Counted from the stretch's first letter, positions 23,268-32,597 are shown. The stretch: 64,000 nucleotides of DNA from Tessaracoccus bendigoensis DSM 12906 (GCF_900141915.1 NZ_FQZG01000010.1:22842-86841); one strand, 5' to 3'. Program-made: numbers and translations. The notes: generated by a model from the sequence alone, not told the origin.

Positions 23268-23273
23268 AGTCTA
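23268..23273 (-). promoter_or_regulatory. -10 candidate of mnmA
   Basis: TAGACT about 31 nt before the mnmA GTG, giving a leader of some 24 nt that contains a good Shine-Dalgarno (GGAGG). The gap to iscS is 51 nt, so mnmA could have its own promoter besides read-through. Confidence 0.35.
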
Positions 23274-23288
23274 TGTCGATCTCAGCGT

Positions 23289-24404
23289 TCAGCGGACGGC
23301 GCGGGCCTGCTCAACGGCGAGGGGCAGGACAGACTCCAGCCTGGTGATGTCCAGATCGGTGGTGGTGTGCCCGAGGGAGAACCGGAGCGACTGACCCGCT
23401 TCATCGACGGTGCGTCCCATGGCGAGCAGTACCTCGCTCGGCTGATGCACCCCTGCCCGGCACGCCGACCCGACGGAGGCGTGCACCCCCCGCTGGTCGA
23501 GCAGGAACAGCAGTGCGTCGGCGCGGATGCCGCCGAATGTGGCGTTGACGATGTGCGGGGCACCATCGACGCGGGAATTGAGCCGGGCACCCGCCGCGAC
23601 TGCGGCAGCGGCGACCCGGTCCCTCAACTCGCCGAGACGCAAGGCTTCGGCCTCCAACTCCTGCACGGCCAGCCGCGTCGCACACGCAAAGGAGGCTGCC
23701 AGCGCCACCGCGGCCGTGCCGGAGCGCACTCCACGCTCCTGGCCTCCTCCGAGCCCGATGGCGGCAGGCGTGATCGCCCGGCCGGCAAGCAGCGCCCCGA
23801 TGCCCACCGGGCCACCGATCTTGTGAGCCGACAAGCTCATCAGGTCGAGGTGGCTGGCCCCGAAGTCGACCGGCACATGGCCGAGCGCCTGCACCGCGTC
23901 GCTGTGCATCCAGGCGCCGGATCGCGCAGCCAGGCGGCGGATCTCCTCCACGGGCTGGAGCACCCCGGTCTCGTTGTTCACTGCCATCACCGACACGACC
24001 GCGACCGTCGCATCGATCATCCCGGCTGCCGCGGTGGCGTCCACGACGCCGTCGCGGGTGACAGCGAGGAGTTCGGCCCCGTGCCCGACGGCCCCGATCA
24101 CGGCGGGATGCTCGATCGCGGACACCAACATTCGGTGTCGCCCCTCGCTCTCACGTGCCGCAAGCCCACCCAGAACGGCGATCGAGTCGGCCTCAGACCC
24201 GCCTGAGGTGAAGATCACCTCGCTCGGCTGCGCCCCGAGCGCCTCTGCCAAGCCCTCGCGGGCCTCCTCCAACACCGAGCGGGCCCGCTGTCCCGAGCGG
24301 TGCAACGACGCCGGGTTCCCGACCACCGCGGACGCCTCGACGAACGCCTCAACCGCCTCCGGACGCATGGGCGACGAGGCGGCGTGATCGAGGTAGACAC
24401 TCAT
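23289..24404 (-). CDS. iscS: Cysteine desulfurase (IscS/NifS family)
   Basis: PLP enzyme that removes sulfur from cysteine as an enzyme-bound persulfide for thiolation or Fe-S assembly. The 371-aa protein has YLDHAASSPMRPE, SGGSEADS, PLP Lys195 (SLSAHKIGGP) and catalytic Cys315 in GSACRAG. The short catalytic loop is closer to NifS-type group I enzymes. Head of the iscS-mnmA-gat run. An alternative is a general SufS-like role, but gene order favours tRNA thiolation. Confidence 0.92.
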   Translation of the reverse strand: MSVYLDHAASSPMRPEAVEAFVEASAVVGNPASLHRSGQRARSVLEEAREGLAEALGAQPSEVIFTSGGSEADSIAVLGGLAARESEGRHRMLVSAIEHPAVIGAVGHGAELLAVTRDGVVDATAAAGMIDATVAVVSVMAVNNETGVLQPVEEIRRLAARSGAWMHSDAVQALGHVPVDFGASHLDLMSLSAHKIGGPVGIGALLAGRAITPAAIGLGGGQERGVRSGTAAVALAASFACATRLAVQELEAEALRLGELRDRVAAAAVAAGARLNSRVDGAPHIVNATFGGIRADALLFLLDQRGVHASVGSACRAGVHQPSEVLLAMGRTVDEAGQSLRFSLGHTTTDLDITRLESVLPLAVEQARAVR

Positions 24405-24412
24405 GAATCTCG

Positions 24413-24418
24413 AGTCTA
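24413..24418 (-). promoter_or_regulatory. -10 candidate of iscS
   Basis: TAGACT, 8 nt before the iscS ATG, implying a nearly leaderless transcript. In the 87-nt divergent gap with glgX. Confidence 0.45.
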
Positions 24419-24455
24419 GCCAGGCGCGCTTTCAGGACTTCTGCCGAAGTCGTGG

Positions 24456-24461
24456 CACAAT
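24456..24461 (+). promoter_or_regulatory. glgX: -10 candidate of glgX
   Basis: CACAAT within the palindrome GCACAATTGT (24455-24464). It would give a leader of about 24 nt with a weak GAGAG ribosome site. The same decamer occurs upstream of gltB and rpmE. Confidence 0.4.
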
Positions 24462-24491
24462 TGTCGCGCAGATCAGACCCAGAGAGCCCAA

Positions 24492-26639
24492 ATGCACACT
24501 CCCGACACAAGCGCCCTCGGTGCCCACGTCACAGCCCGTGGCGCCGCCTTCGCAGTGTGGGCGCCACGTGCGGACAGGGTTGACCTCGTCCTCATCGACT
24601 CGCGCAACGCCCAGAAGAACCTCCGCATGACCAAGGACGCCGACGGCATCTGGTCGATCGAGGTGCCGGGCGTCCGCGCCGGGCAGCAATACGGATTCCG
24701 GGCACACGGCGAATGGGACCCCTCCGACGGTTCGCGGTTCAATCCGGCCAGGTTGCTGCTCGACCCGTATGCGCGCGCCATCGCCGGCGGCATCGACTTC
24801 CATGGCCCGATCCTCGACCATCTGCCTGGCAGCCCCGACGTGATGTCGATGGAGGATTCGTTCGGTGCGGTCCCCGTGTCGGTCGTTGTGGAGGACACCC
24901 CACCGCCGACTCCGATCGCCAGGCGCAGACCGATGTCAGAGACGATCATCTACGAGACACATCTGAGGGGTTTCACCAAACTGCACCCCGATGTGCCCGA
25001 GGAGTTGCTCGGTTCGTACCTGGGCATGGCCGAGCCTGCGGTCATCGACCACCTGCACCGCCTCGGGGTCACCGCGGTGCAGTTCCTGCCATTGCAGCAT
25101 TTCGTGAGCGAGCCGTTCATCGCGCAGAAGGGCCTGCGCAACTACTGGGGATACAACACGCTCGGCTTTTTCGCGCCGCACGCGGCCTACGCCACCCGCG
25201 GCACCGTCGGAAACCAGGTCGAGGAGTTCAAGCAGATGGTCTCGGCCCTGCACGAGGCCGACATTGAGGTGATCCTGGATGTGGTCTACAACCACACCGG
25301 CGAGGGGGGCCAGGAGGGCCCCACCCTATCCATGCGGGGCATCGACCAGAACGCCTACTACCGCCTCACCAGCGACCGCCGTGACGATTACGACGTCACG
25401 GGCTGCGGCAATTCGGTCAACACGGCACACCCGATGGTGCGTCGCTTCGTGCTCGATTCCCTGCGGTACTGGGTGCGCGAGATGGGCGTCGACGGGTTCC
25501 GGTTCGACCTCGCGACGACACTCATCAGGGACTGGTATCACAACGTCGACCATCAACACCAGTTCAAGCAGACCTTGGCCTCCGATCCGGCATTCGAGGG
25601 GATCAAAATGATCGCCGAACCATGGGACATCGGCCCCTACGGTTACCAGGTGGGCGCCTGGGGACCCGACTGGAGCGAGTGGAACGACCGGTTCCGCGAC
25701 CACGTCCGCGACTACTGGCGCGGCTCGGTCCATGGCGTGCAGGAGCTCGCGACCCGCCTGGCTGGATCCCCCGATCTGTTCGACCGTCCTGGCCGGACCC
25801 CGCAGGCCAGCATCAACTTCGTCACCGCGCACGATGGTTTCACCATGCGCGACCTCGTCAGCTACGACGTCAAACACAACCTGGCCAACGGCGAGGCCAA
25901 CCGGGACGGCTCCGACAACAACCGGTCCTGGAACCACGGCTGGGAGGGCGAGACCACCGACCCGCAGATAAACGCCACTAGACGCCGCCAGGTGCTGAAC
26001 ATGATGGCCACACAACTACTGGCGGCCGGCACCCCGATGCTGCTGGCAGGCGATGAGTTCGGCCGTACCCAGAGGGGCAACAACAACGCCTACTGCCAGG
26101 ATTCCTCCATCTCGTGGGTCGACTGGGCGGCCTCGCCCGAATGGAGTCAGATACTTGAGCGCGTCGCCGCCCTCATCACGCTGCGCCGCGAGCACCCGAC
26201 GCTGCGCCTGGACCAGTTCGCGTATCACACCGAGGTGCTGGGCCCCAACGGCGAGAACCTGCAGCGCGTCGATCTCACCTGGATGGACGGCACCAACGGC
26301 CAGATGGGCGAGGACGCCTGGCACGACGGCTCCCGGCGACTCCTGGGAATGTACGTCTCGGACGAGGACGAGGCGTTCCTCACCTGGTTCAACTCGTCGC
26401 CCGATTCTGTCGCGGTGAAGCTGCCGGGGCTGCCCTGGGGGTACGGATTCCAGACCGTCTGGCACAGCGCCGAGGAGTCGGAACTGCCGCTCGGGGTACG
26501 GCTGCCAGCCAAGGCACGACTCCTGGTACCGGGCCGCAGCGTCACCGTGATGCGCGTGGATGTGCCCAAGAGCGCCCCAGAACTTCTGGAACTACGGGCA
26601 TTGGAGGCCGGGCCGACGCCGTCCTCCGGCATGACCTGA
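24492..26639 (+). CDS. glgX: Glycogen debranching enzyme (isoamylase type)
   Basis: Hydrolyses alpha-1,6 branches of glycogen or limit dextrins; also the kind of enzyme (TreX) that prepares linear chains for TreY. The 715-aa protein has an N-terminal CBM48 domain (about 8-100) and a GH13_11 barrel with VYNHTGEGG, nucleophile Asp339 (GFRFDLATTL), acid/base Glu376 (IAEPWDI) and Asp448 (TAHDGFT). It opens a same-strand carbohydrate cluster; the next gene starts 91 nt on with its own promoter. Confidence 0.95.
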   Translation: MHTPDTSALGAHVTARGAAFAVWAPRADRVDLVLIDSRNAQKNLRMTKDADGIWSIEVPGVRAGQQYGFRAHGEWDPSDGSRFNPARLLLDPYARAIAGGIDFHGPILDHLPGSPDVMSMEDSFGAVPVSVVVEDTPPPTPIARRRPMSETIIYETHLRGFTKLHPDVPEELLGSYLGMAEPAVIDHLHRLGVTAVQFLPLQHFVSEPFIAQKGLRNYWGYNTLGFFAPHAAYATRGTVGNQVEEFKQMVSALHEADIEVILDVVYNHTGEGGQEGPTLSMRGIDQNAYYRLTSDRRDDYDVTGCGNSVNTAHPMVRRFVLDSLRYWVREMGVDGFRFDLATTLIRDWYHNVDHQHQFKQTLASDPAFEGIKMIAEPWDIGPYGYQVGAWGPDWSEWNDRFRDHVRDYWRGSVHGVQELATRLAGSPDLFDRPGRTPQASINFVTAHDGFTMRDLVSYDVKHNLANGEANRDGSDNNRSWNHGWEGETTDPQINATRRRQVLNMMATQLLAAGTPMLLAGDEFGRTQRGNNNAYCQDSSISWVDWAASPEWSQILERVAALITLRREHPTLRLDQFAYHTEVLGPNGENLQRVDLTWMDGTNGQMGEDAWHDGSRRLLGMYVSDEDEAFLTWFNSSPDSVAVKLPGLPWGYGFQTVWHSAEESELPLGVRLPAKARLLVPGRSVTVMRVDVPKSAPELLELRALEAGPTPSSGMT

Positions 26640-26659
26640 CAGGTCGGCCCGTTCCGGCA

Positions 26660-26683
26660 TTTCCGAATCGGCGGCTCCGGAAA
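26660..26683. promoter_or_regulatory. Inverted repeat between glgX and glgE
   Basis: TTTCCG-N12-CGGAAA, centred 25 nt before the glgE -35 candidate. It may be an operator or a weak glgX terminator; the 6-bp arms are too short to decide. Confidence 0.3.
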
Positions 26684-26695
26684 CCGCAGTTCGTT

Positions 26696-26724
26696 CTGAC
26701 TCGGGGCGCGCGGACGGCTAGGCT
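26696..26724 (+). promoter_or_regulatory. glgE: Promoter candidate of glgE (leaderless)
   Basis: CTGACT (26696-26701), a 17-nt spacer and TAGGCT (26719-26724), then 6 nt to the GTG start codon. The transcript would start on the start codon. This is among the best -35/-10 pairs in the window. Confidence 0.55.
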
Positions 26725-26730
26725 GAGGCC

Positions 26731-28737
26731 GTGACCGAGCAGATCCCAGCCAGCGCCGATAGGCGTATCGTCCGCACCGAAGGGGGCTTCGGCCGAATCC
26801 CCGTCACGGGGGTGACCCCGGTGATTGAGAATGGTGCCTACCCCGTGAAAGCGGTCACCCACGAGCGGCTCCTCGTGCAGGCCAACGTCTTCCGAGAGGG
26901 CCATGACGCCGTCAACGCTTCAGTGATCCTCACCTCGCCGAACGGCACGCAGCGACGCATCGACATGGCCCAGGTGGAGCCTGCCGGGCTCGACATCTGG
27001 CAGGCCCACGTCCGGATGGCCGAGCCGGGCGACTGGACGTTCCGGGTCGAGGGCTGGTCGGATCCGTGGCATACCTGGACCCACAACGCCGAGAAGAAGC
27101 TGCCCGCAGGCGTCGACGTCGACCTGGTCCGGCTTGAGGGTCGCGACCTGCTTGAGCGGGCCGCAAGGCAGGCCGACGCGATGCAGAGTTCGGGGGCGGC
27201 CGGGCTGCTGCACGCCGCCGCCGAGTCCCTCACGCCGGGCGTCGAGATCGACGAACTCTTGGAACTGGTCGACTCCGCCCCGATCACCCGCGCGATGGCC
27301 CGGTTCGGCCCTCGGGAGCTGGTCTCGCCGACGCCCGAGTATCCGGTGCGCGTGGAGCGTCGACGGGCACTGTATTCCTCCTGGTACGAGTTCTTCCCCC
27401 GCTCGCAGGGCGCCTGGTGCGACGACCAGGGCAACTGGCATTCCGGCACTTTCGCGGCGTCCCATGAACGCCTCGAAGCCGCGGCCGCCATGGGCTTCAA
27501 CGTGGTCTACCTGCCACCGATCCATCCCATCGGCCGAGCCTTCAGGAAGGGGCCGAACAACACCCTAACCCCAGGGCCTCAGGACCCCGGATCGCCTTGG
27601 GCGATCGGCTCGGAGGAGGGCGGCCACGACGCCATCCACCCCGACCTCGGCACGTTCGAGGACTTCGACGATTTCGTCGCGAAGGCCAGGTCGCTGAACC
27701 TGGAGATCGCCCTGGACATCGCCTTGCAGGCCTCACCCGACCACCCGTGGGTCGAGGACCACCCCGAGTGGTTCACGAAGCGGTTCGACGGGACGATCGC
27801 CTACGCGGAGAACCCCCCGAAGAAGTACCAGGACATCTACCCGATCAACTTCGACAACGATCCGGTCGGCATCTACCACGAAGTGTTGCGGATCATCGAG
27901 TTCTGGATCGGTCACGGCGTCAGCATCTTCCGCATCGACAATCCGCACACCAAGCCGGTGGAGTTCTGGGACTGGCTGATGAGCCGGGTCGCCGAATCCC
28001 ACCCCGAGGTGATCTTCCTGGCTGAGGCATTCACCAAGCCCCAGATGATGGGGGCGCTCGGCAAGGTCGGCTTCCAGCAGAGTTACACGTACTTCACGTG
28101 GCGCAACGTGAAGTGGGAGCTCACGGAGTACCTGACGGAGTTGTCCACCGAGACCGCCGCATATTACCGACCCAATTTCTTCGTCAACACCCCGGACATC
28201 AACCCGTTCTTCCTGCAGTCTGGAAACCAGGCGGCCTTCGCGATCCGGGCGATCCTGGCGTCGACCATGTCGCCGTCGTGGGGCGTCTACTCGGGCTTCG
28301 AACTCTTCGAGCATGAGCCCCTCGCCCCGGGCAAGGAGGAATACCGCGACTCCGAGAAGTTCCAGTTCCGCCCCCGGGACTACAACGCGGAGCCGAACCT
28401 GAACCTGCTGCTGGGCAGCCTCAACGCCATCCGGGACGCCCACCCCGCGCTGCAACAGCTCCGTGACGTCCACTTCCACCACGCACCCCACGATTCGGTG
28501 ATCGCCTTCTCGAAGACGGACGGTGACGACACCGTCCTGGTCGTGTGTTCGCTCGATCCGGACAACACGGTCGAGTCGCAACTGTTCCTCGACACGCAAG
28601 CGCTGGGATTCCCGGGCGCCGAGCAGCTACAGGTCCGCGACGAACTGACCGGCGAGGAGTACCTCTGGGAACCCACCGCGTACCTCAGGCTCTATCCGGG
28701 CAAGCCCGCGCACATCATGCACGTCACCCTTCCATGA
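26731..28737 (+). CDS. glgE: Alpha-1,4-glucan:maltose-1-phosphate maltosyltransferase
   Basis: Extends alpha-1,4-glucan two glucose units at a time from maltose 1-phosphate, releasing phosphate; cytoplasmic. The 668-aa GH13_3 protein has the helical N-terminal and beta domains of GlgE, YSSWYEFFPRS, the nucleophile Asp403 in FRIDNPHTKPVEFW and the general acid Glu432 in LAEAFTKP. Its maltose 1-phosphate would come from the kinase encoded next, whose ATG overlaps the glgE stop. Confidence 0.96.
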   Translation: MTEQIPASADRRIVRTEGGFGRIPVTGVTPVIENGAYPVKAVTHERLLVQANVFREGHDAVNASVILTSPNGTQRRIDMAQVEPAGLDIWQAHVRMAEPGDWTFRVEGWSDPWHTWTHNAEKKLPAGVDVDLVRLEGRDLLERAARQADAMQSSGAAGLLHAAAESLTPGVEIDELLELVDSAPITRAMARFGPRELVSPTPEYPVRVERRRALYSSWYEFFPRSQGAWCDDQGNWHSGTFAASHERLEAAAAMGFNVVYLPPIHPIGRAFRKGPNNTLTPGPQDPGSPWAIGSEEGGHDAIHPDLGTFEDFDDFVAKARSLNLEIALDIALQASPDHPWVEDHPEWFTKRFDGTIAYAENPPKKYQDIYPINFDNDPVGIYHEVLRIIEFWIGHGVSIFRIDNPHTKPVEFWDWLMSRVAESHPEVIFLAEAFTKPQMMGALGKVGFQQSYTYFTWRNVKWELTEYLTELSTETAAYYRPNFFVNTPDINPFFLQSGNQAAFAIRAILASTMSPSWGVYSGFELFEHEPLAPGKEEYRDSEKFQFRPRDYNAEPNLNLLLGSLNAIRDAHPALQQLRDVHFHHAPHDSVIAFSKTDGDDTVLVVCSLDPDNTVESQLFLDTQALGFPGAEQLQVRDELTGEEYLWEPTAYLRLYPGKPAHIMHVTLP

Positions 28738-29906
28738 CGCGACCTGACCTCACCGGGGAACTCTGGACGCTGGCGCTGGGCCAGCGCTGGTTCTCCGGCA
28801 GGGCCGGGCGTCCCGTCGGCGTCGAACTCGGCGACTGGGCCTCGGCACCCGTGCCCGGTCCCGGCCTCAGACCCGCCTTCCTGGCGGTGGAGTTCCCAGA
28901 CGGCAGGCAGGAGCGTTACCTGATCCCGCTGCTGTACCGCGGCGACGGCCCACCCATCGACGCCTGCGACGACGCCGGGATCCTGCTTGACCTGCTGCGA
29001 GACGGGGCACCGGGGTTTGAGCGGTTGCGTCCTGTACCCGACAACCTGCCGGCACGCCGCTACACGGGGGAGCAGTCCAACACGAGCATCTTCTTCGGTG
29101 ACGCGTTGCTCGCCAAGGTCTTCCGCCGCATCGAACCGGGCAGCAACGTCGATGTAGAACTCCATCGGGCCCTGCGGGGAAGCGGCGTGGTCGCCGAGCT
29201 CTACGGTTCGTGGAGCGTCGACGGCACCGACCTGGCGGTATTCCTCGAAACACTGCCCGACCCGACGGACGGCTACGTGCTGGCCACGGAATATGCCGCC
29301 GGGGGTCGCGACTTCTCGGGGCAGGCCCACGCCCTTGGGGACTCGCTGGCCACCGTTCACCGCATCCTCGCCGAACGACTCGGCACCGGGCTCCTACTGG
29401 GTGCCGAGGTCGCCGACGGGATGCGGGCAAGGTTCGATGGCGTGGCGTCGGAGTTCCCGCAGGTACGACCGTTCAGGGCCGCTGCCGAGCGCGTCTTCGA
29501 CGAGGTGGCCGATTCAGAGATCCCCGTGCAACGGGTCCACGGCGACTGTCACCTCGGCCAGGTGCTCCTGACGCAGGGGCGATGGCTCTACGTCGATTTC
29601 GAGGGTGAGCCGCTGAAGTCGCTGGCCGAGCGCCGGATGCCCGATTCCCCGCTGCGTGACGTGGCGGGGATGCTGCGTTCATTCGGCTACGCCCGGGCCG
29701 CAGGCGACGCCGACGCCGGCTGGCTGAGATCGGCCCGCCATGCGTTCCTTTCCGGGTACGGCATCGATCCGACAGCCCCGAATCCGCTGCTCGCGGGATA
29801 CGAAACGGACAAAGCGGGCTACGAAGTTGCGTATGAGTCCGCCTATCGACCCCATCTTGTCCGAGTACCGCTAGATTTTCTGTCAACACTTCCTGAAGGA
29901 GCATGA
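28734..29906 (+). CDS. pep2: Maltokinase
   Basis: Phosphorylates maltose with ATP to maltose 1-phosphate for GlgE. The 390-aa protein has the N-terminal cap motif GQRWFSGRAGR, TGEQSNTSIFFGD (nucleotide lid), the kinase catalytic loop VHGDCHLGQVL and the metal motif YVDFEGEPLKSLAERR. It is a free-standing kinase, not fused to TreS. ATG overlaps glgE (ATGA). The usual maltose source, TreS, is not in this cluster. Confidence 0.93.
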   Translation: MTRPDLTGELWTLALGQRWFSGRAGRPVGVELGDWASAPVPGPGLRPAFLAVEFPDGRQERYLIPLLYRGDGPPIDACDDAGILLDLLRDGAPGFERLRPVPDNLPARRYTGEQSNTSIFFGDALLAKVFRRIEPGSNVDVELHRALRGSGVVAELYGSWSVDGTDLAVFLETLPDPTDGYVLATEYAAGGRDFSGQAHALGDSLATVHRILAERLGTGLLLGAEVADGMRARFDGVASEFPQVRPFRAAAERVFDEVADSEIPVQRVHGDCHLGQVLLTQGRWLYVDFEGEPLKSLAERRMPDSPLRDVAGMLRSFGYARAAGDADAGWLRSARHAFLSGYGIDPTAPNPLLAGYETDKAGYEVAYESAYRPHLVRVPLDFLSTLPEGA

Positions 29907-29908
29907 CC

Positions 29909-31807
29909 ATGGCACACGACCAGTTCGGAGAACTCACCGGCTGGGACCTCGAAGGGTTCCACAACGGTGGTGACACCGAACTGTGGAAACGGCTCGGCTC
30001 CCACGTCGTCCACGAGAGCGACGACGAACGCGGCGACATCGCGGGGGTCCGGTTCGCGGTCTGGGCCCCGAACGCCAAGTCGGTGCAGGTGATCGGCGAC
30101 TTCAACTGGTGGACCGGCGATGCGATGCACATCATCCCGGGCAGCGGGGTGTGGGGCGCATTCATCGAGGGCCTCGGTGAGGGCACCCTCTACAAATACC
30201 GGATCGAGACGCAGGACGGGCGCTGGATCGAGAAGGTCGATCCGATGGCACGGTTCAGTGAGCAGGCCCCGGCCAACGCGTCGATCGTCTACGAATCGAA
30301 GTACGTCTGGTCCGACGATGATTGGCTCGAGCAGCGGCGCGCCGCCAGGGCGCACGCCGAACCGATGAGCGTCTATGAAGTCCACCTCGGCGGGTGGCGA
30401 CGCGGCAAGAGCTACCTGGATCTCGCTGAGGAACTGGTCAGCTACGTCAAGTGGCAGGGCTACACCCACGTTGAGTTCATGCCCCTGGCCGAACACCCGT
30501 TCGAACCCAGCTGGGGCTACCAGGTGACTGGTTACTTCTCGCCGACTTCACGCTTCGGCAAGCCCGACGATCTGCGTTACCTGATCGACCGACTGCACCA
30601 AGCAGGCATCGGGGTGATCATGGACTGGGTGCCCGGCCACTTCCCCAAGGACGAATGGGCGCTGGGCCGCTTCGACGGGACGGCGCTGTATGAGCACGCC
30701 GACCCTCGCCAGGGCGAGCATGTCGACTGGGGCACCTACATCTTCAACTACGGCCGCAACGAGGTGAAGAGCTTCCTCGTCAGCAACGCGCTCTACTGGA
30801 TCGACGAGTTCCACATCGACGGCCTGCGCGTCGATGCGGTCGCCTCAATGCTCTACCTCGACTACTCCCGCGAAGAGGGTGAGTGGATCCCGAACCAGTA
30901 CGGAGGCCGCGAGAACCTCGAGGCGATCGATTTCCTGCGCTACGTCAACCGTCATCTCTACGAACGCGCTCCCGGTGTGGTGATGATCGCGGAGGAGTCG
31001 ACCAGCTTCGCCGGGGTCACCAAGCCGGTGCATGAGGGCGGTCTCGGGTTCGGCTTCAAGTGGAACATGGGCTGGATGAACGACACTCTCCGCTACCTTC
31101 AGCTGGACCCGATCTACCGCCAGTACGAGCACAACCTGCTCACGTTCGCGATGGTTTACCAGTACTCGGAGAACTTCGTGCTGCCGATCAGCCACGACGA
31201 GGTCGTGCACGGCAAGGGCTCGATGGTCAACAAGGTGCCTCAGGACGACTGGCGCAAGTTCGCGTCGCTGCGCGCCTACTACTCCTTCATGTGGTCCTTC
31301 CCCGGCAAGCAGCTTGTGTTCATGGGATGCGAGTTCGGGCAGCGCCCCGAGTTCAACGAATCGGTCAGCCTGGAATGGTGGGTGACGGAGCTCTGGGGCC
31401 ACGGCGGGCTTCAGCGGCTGTTCCGCGACCTCAACCACATCTACCGCGACAACTCGGCCCTCTACGAGCTGGACAGTGAGCCGGCCGGGTTCACCTGGAT
31501 CAACGGCGACGACCGTGCACACAACACCCTGGCATGGGTGCGCAACGACTCGGAAGGAAACCACGTCGCCTGCATCACGAACTTCTCCCCCGAGCCCCTC
31601 AACGACTACGAGGTCGGGCTGCCGCAAGCAGGTGCCTGGGAGGAGATCCTCAACACCGACTCCCCCATCTACGACGGGTCCGGTGAGTTCGGCAACCTCG
31701 GTGAGGTACAGGCCACACCCGAGCCCTGGGGTCACTTCCCGGCGAGGGCCCGCGTCACCGTTCCGCCGCTCGGCTCGATCTGGTTGCGCCGCAATCAGGT
31801 TTCGTGA
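29909..31807 (+). CDS. glgB: 1,4-alpha-glucan branching enzyme
   Basis: Cuts alpha-1,4 chains and rejoins them as alpha-1,6 branches. The 632-aa protein has an N-terminal CBM48 domain (GVRFAVWAPNAKSVQVIGDF), and a GH13_9 barrel with nucleophile Asp309 (DGLRVDAVASML), acid/base Glu362 (MIAEESTSF) and ISHDEVVHGKGS. I start at the second ATG (29909), 7 nt after AAGGAG; the ATG at 29903 is too close to that site. Together with glgE and the kinase it makes a glucan-building unit. Confidence 0.96.
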   Translation: MAHDQFGELTGWDLEGFHNGGDTELWKRLGSHVVHESDDERGDIAGVRFAVWAPNAKSVQVIGDFNWWTGDAMHIIPGSGVWGAFIEGLGEGTLYKYRIETQDGRWIEKVDPMARFSEQAPANASIVYESKYVWSDDDWLEQRRAARAHAEPMSVYEVHLGGWRRGKSYLDLAEELVSYVKWQGYTHVEFMPLAEHPFEPSWGYQVTGYFSPTSRFGKPDDLRYLIDRLHQAGIGVIMDWVPGHFPKDEWALGRFDGTALYEHADPRQGEHVDWGTYIFNYGRNEVKSFLVSNALYWIDEFHIDGLRVDAVASMLYLDYSREEGEWIPNQYGGRENLEAIDFLRYVNRHLYERAPGVVMIAEESTSFAGVTKPVHEGGLGFGFKWNMGWMNDTLRYLQLDPIYRQYEHNLLTFAMVYQYSENFVLPISHDEVVHGKGSMVNKVPQDDWRKFASLRAYYSFMWSFPGKQLVFMGCEFGQRPEFNESVSLEWWVTELWGHGGLQRLFRDLNHIYRDNSALYELDSEPAGFTWINGDDRAHNTLAWVRNDSEGNHVACITNFSPEPLNDYEVGLPQAGAWEEILNTDSPIYDGSGEFGNLGEVQATPEPWGHFPARARVTVPPLGSIWLRRNQVS

Positions 31808-32577
31808 CGCAGTTCGAGGTCCACGTCGACGTCTCGGGCACCGTCGGTATCCTGCGCTGGGAAGCGCAGCAGGTTGACACCGAAACTCTGCAACGCGCGA
31901 TCTCGCTGGCGGCCGACGACGTGCTCGTCGGCCGCGGCCTGCGTCGCCTCCAGGTGGAGATCCCCGAATGGGACACCGCGGCGCGCACCGCGCTGCATCG
32001 CTGCGGTTTCCGGTTGGAGGGACGTCTGCGGGCAGCGCTCGAACGGGCCCCCGACGAGTTCCACGACGCGCTGATCTACGCTCGGCTGGCGGTTGACCCG
32101 GTCTACGGTGGACATGGCACCACCGGCGTGCTCGACTCGATCCTGCCCACCAAGCGCATCATCGCGCACGCTCTCTTCCGGGATCGGCGGGGCCGCATCC
32201 TGCTCCTCGAGACGACCTACAAGCCCGACTGGGAACTACCCGGCGGCGTCGTCGAGCCTGGCGAATCGCCGAAGGTTGCTGCCGAACGGGAGATCCTGGA
32301 GGAGATCGGCCTGGCCGTGACGCTCGGCCAACCCCTGCTGGCCGACTGGATGCCGCCCTACCTCGGCTGGTCCGACGCTGTCGAGTTCATCTTCGACGGC
32401 GGCGTGCTCGACCCGGACACGGCCACCCGTCTGATACCCACTGACAGGGAGATCAGAGCGGTGCACTGGGTCGAGCCCTCCCTGGTCGGTGAGCACGTGA
32501 CAGGGCTGTCGGCCAGGCGGATGGCGTTGCTGGTGGCCGGCGGCCGCGGCTACTCCGAGGCGGGCTACCTGCTCTGA
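31804..32577 (+). CDS. Nudix hydrolase fused to a partial GNAT-like domain
   Basis: A 257-aa protein. Residues 1-95 resemble the C-terminal half of a GNAT acetyltransferase (ARTALHRCGFRLEGRLRAAL, then DALIYARL), lacking the acetyl-CoA loop. Residues 115-257 are a Nudix domain with a complete box, G148-x5-E154-x7-REILEEIG. Nudix enzymes cleave nucleoside diphosphates linked to another group; in this cluster a nucleotide-sugar substrate is tempting but unproven. GTG start overlaps the glgB stop (GTGA), so it is coupled to glucan synthesis. Confidence 0.8.
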   Translation: MTQFEVHVDVSGTVGILRWEAQQVDTETLQRAISLAADDVLVGRGLRRLQVEIPEWDTAARTALHRCGFRLEGRLRAALERAPDEFHDALIYARLAVDPVYGGHGTTGVLDSILPTKRIIAHALFRDRRGRILLLETTYKPDWELPGGVVEPGESPKVAAEREILEEIGLAVTLGQPLLADWMPPYLGWSDAVEFIFDGGVLDPDTATRLIPTDREIRAVHWVEPSLVGEHVTGLSARRMALLVAGGRGYSEAGYLL

Positions 32578-32585
32578 GCGCACGT

Positions 32586-32591
32586 TAGAGT
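32586..32591 (+). promoter_or_regulatory. treY: -10 candidate, leaderless treY promoter
   Basis: TAGAGT, 6 nt before the treY GTG, inside the 20-nt gap after the Nudix gene. No clear -35. It would allow treYZ expression separate from glgE-glgB. Confidence 0.45.
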
Positions 32592-32597
32592 GGCTTA

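Noticed and set aside
28545..28733. Upstream extension of the maltokinase
   Set aside because: It lies inside glgE in another frame; the ATG at 28734 overlaps the glgE stop and begins the family N terminus.
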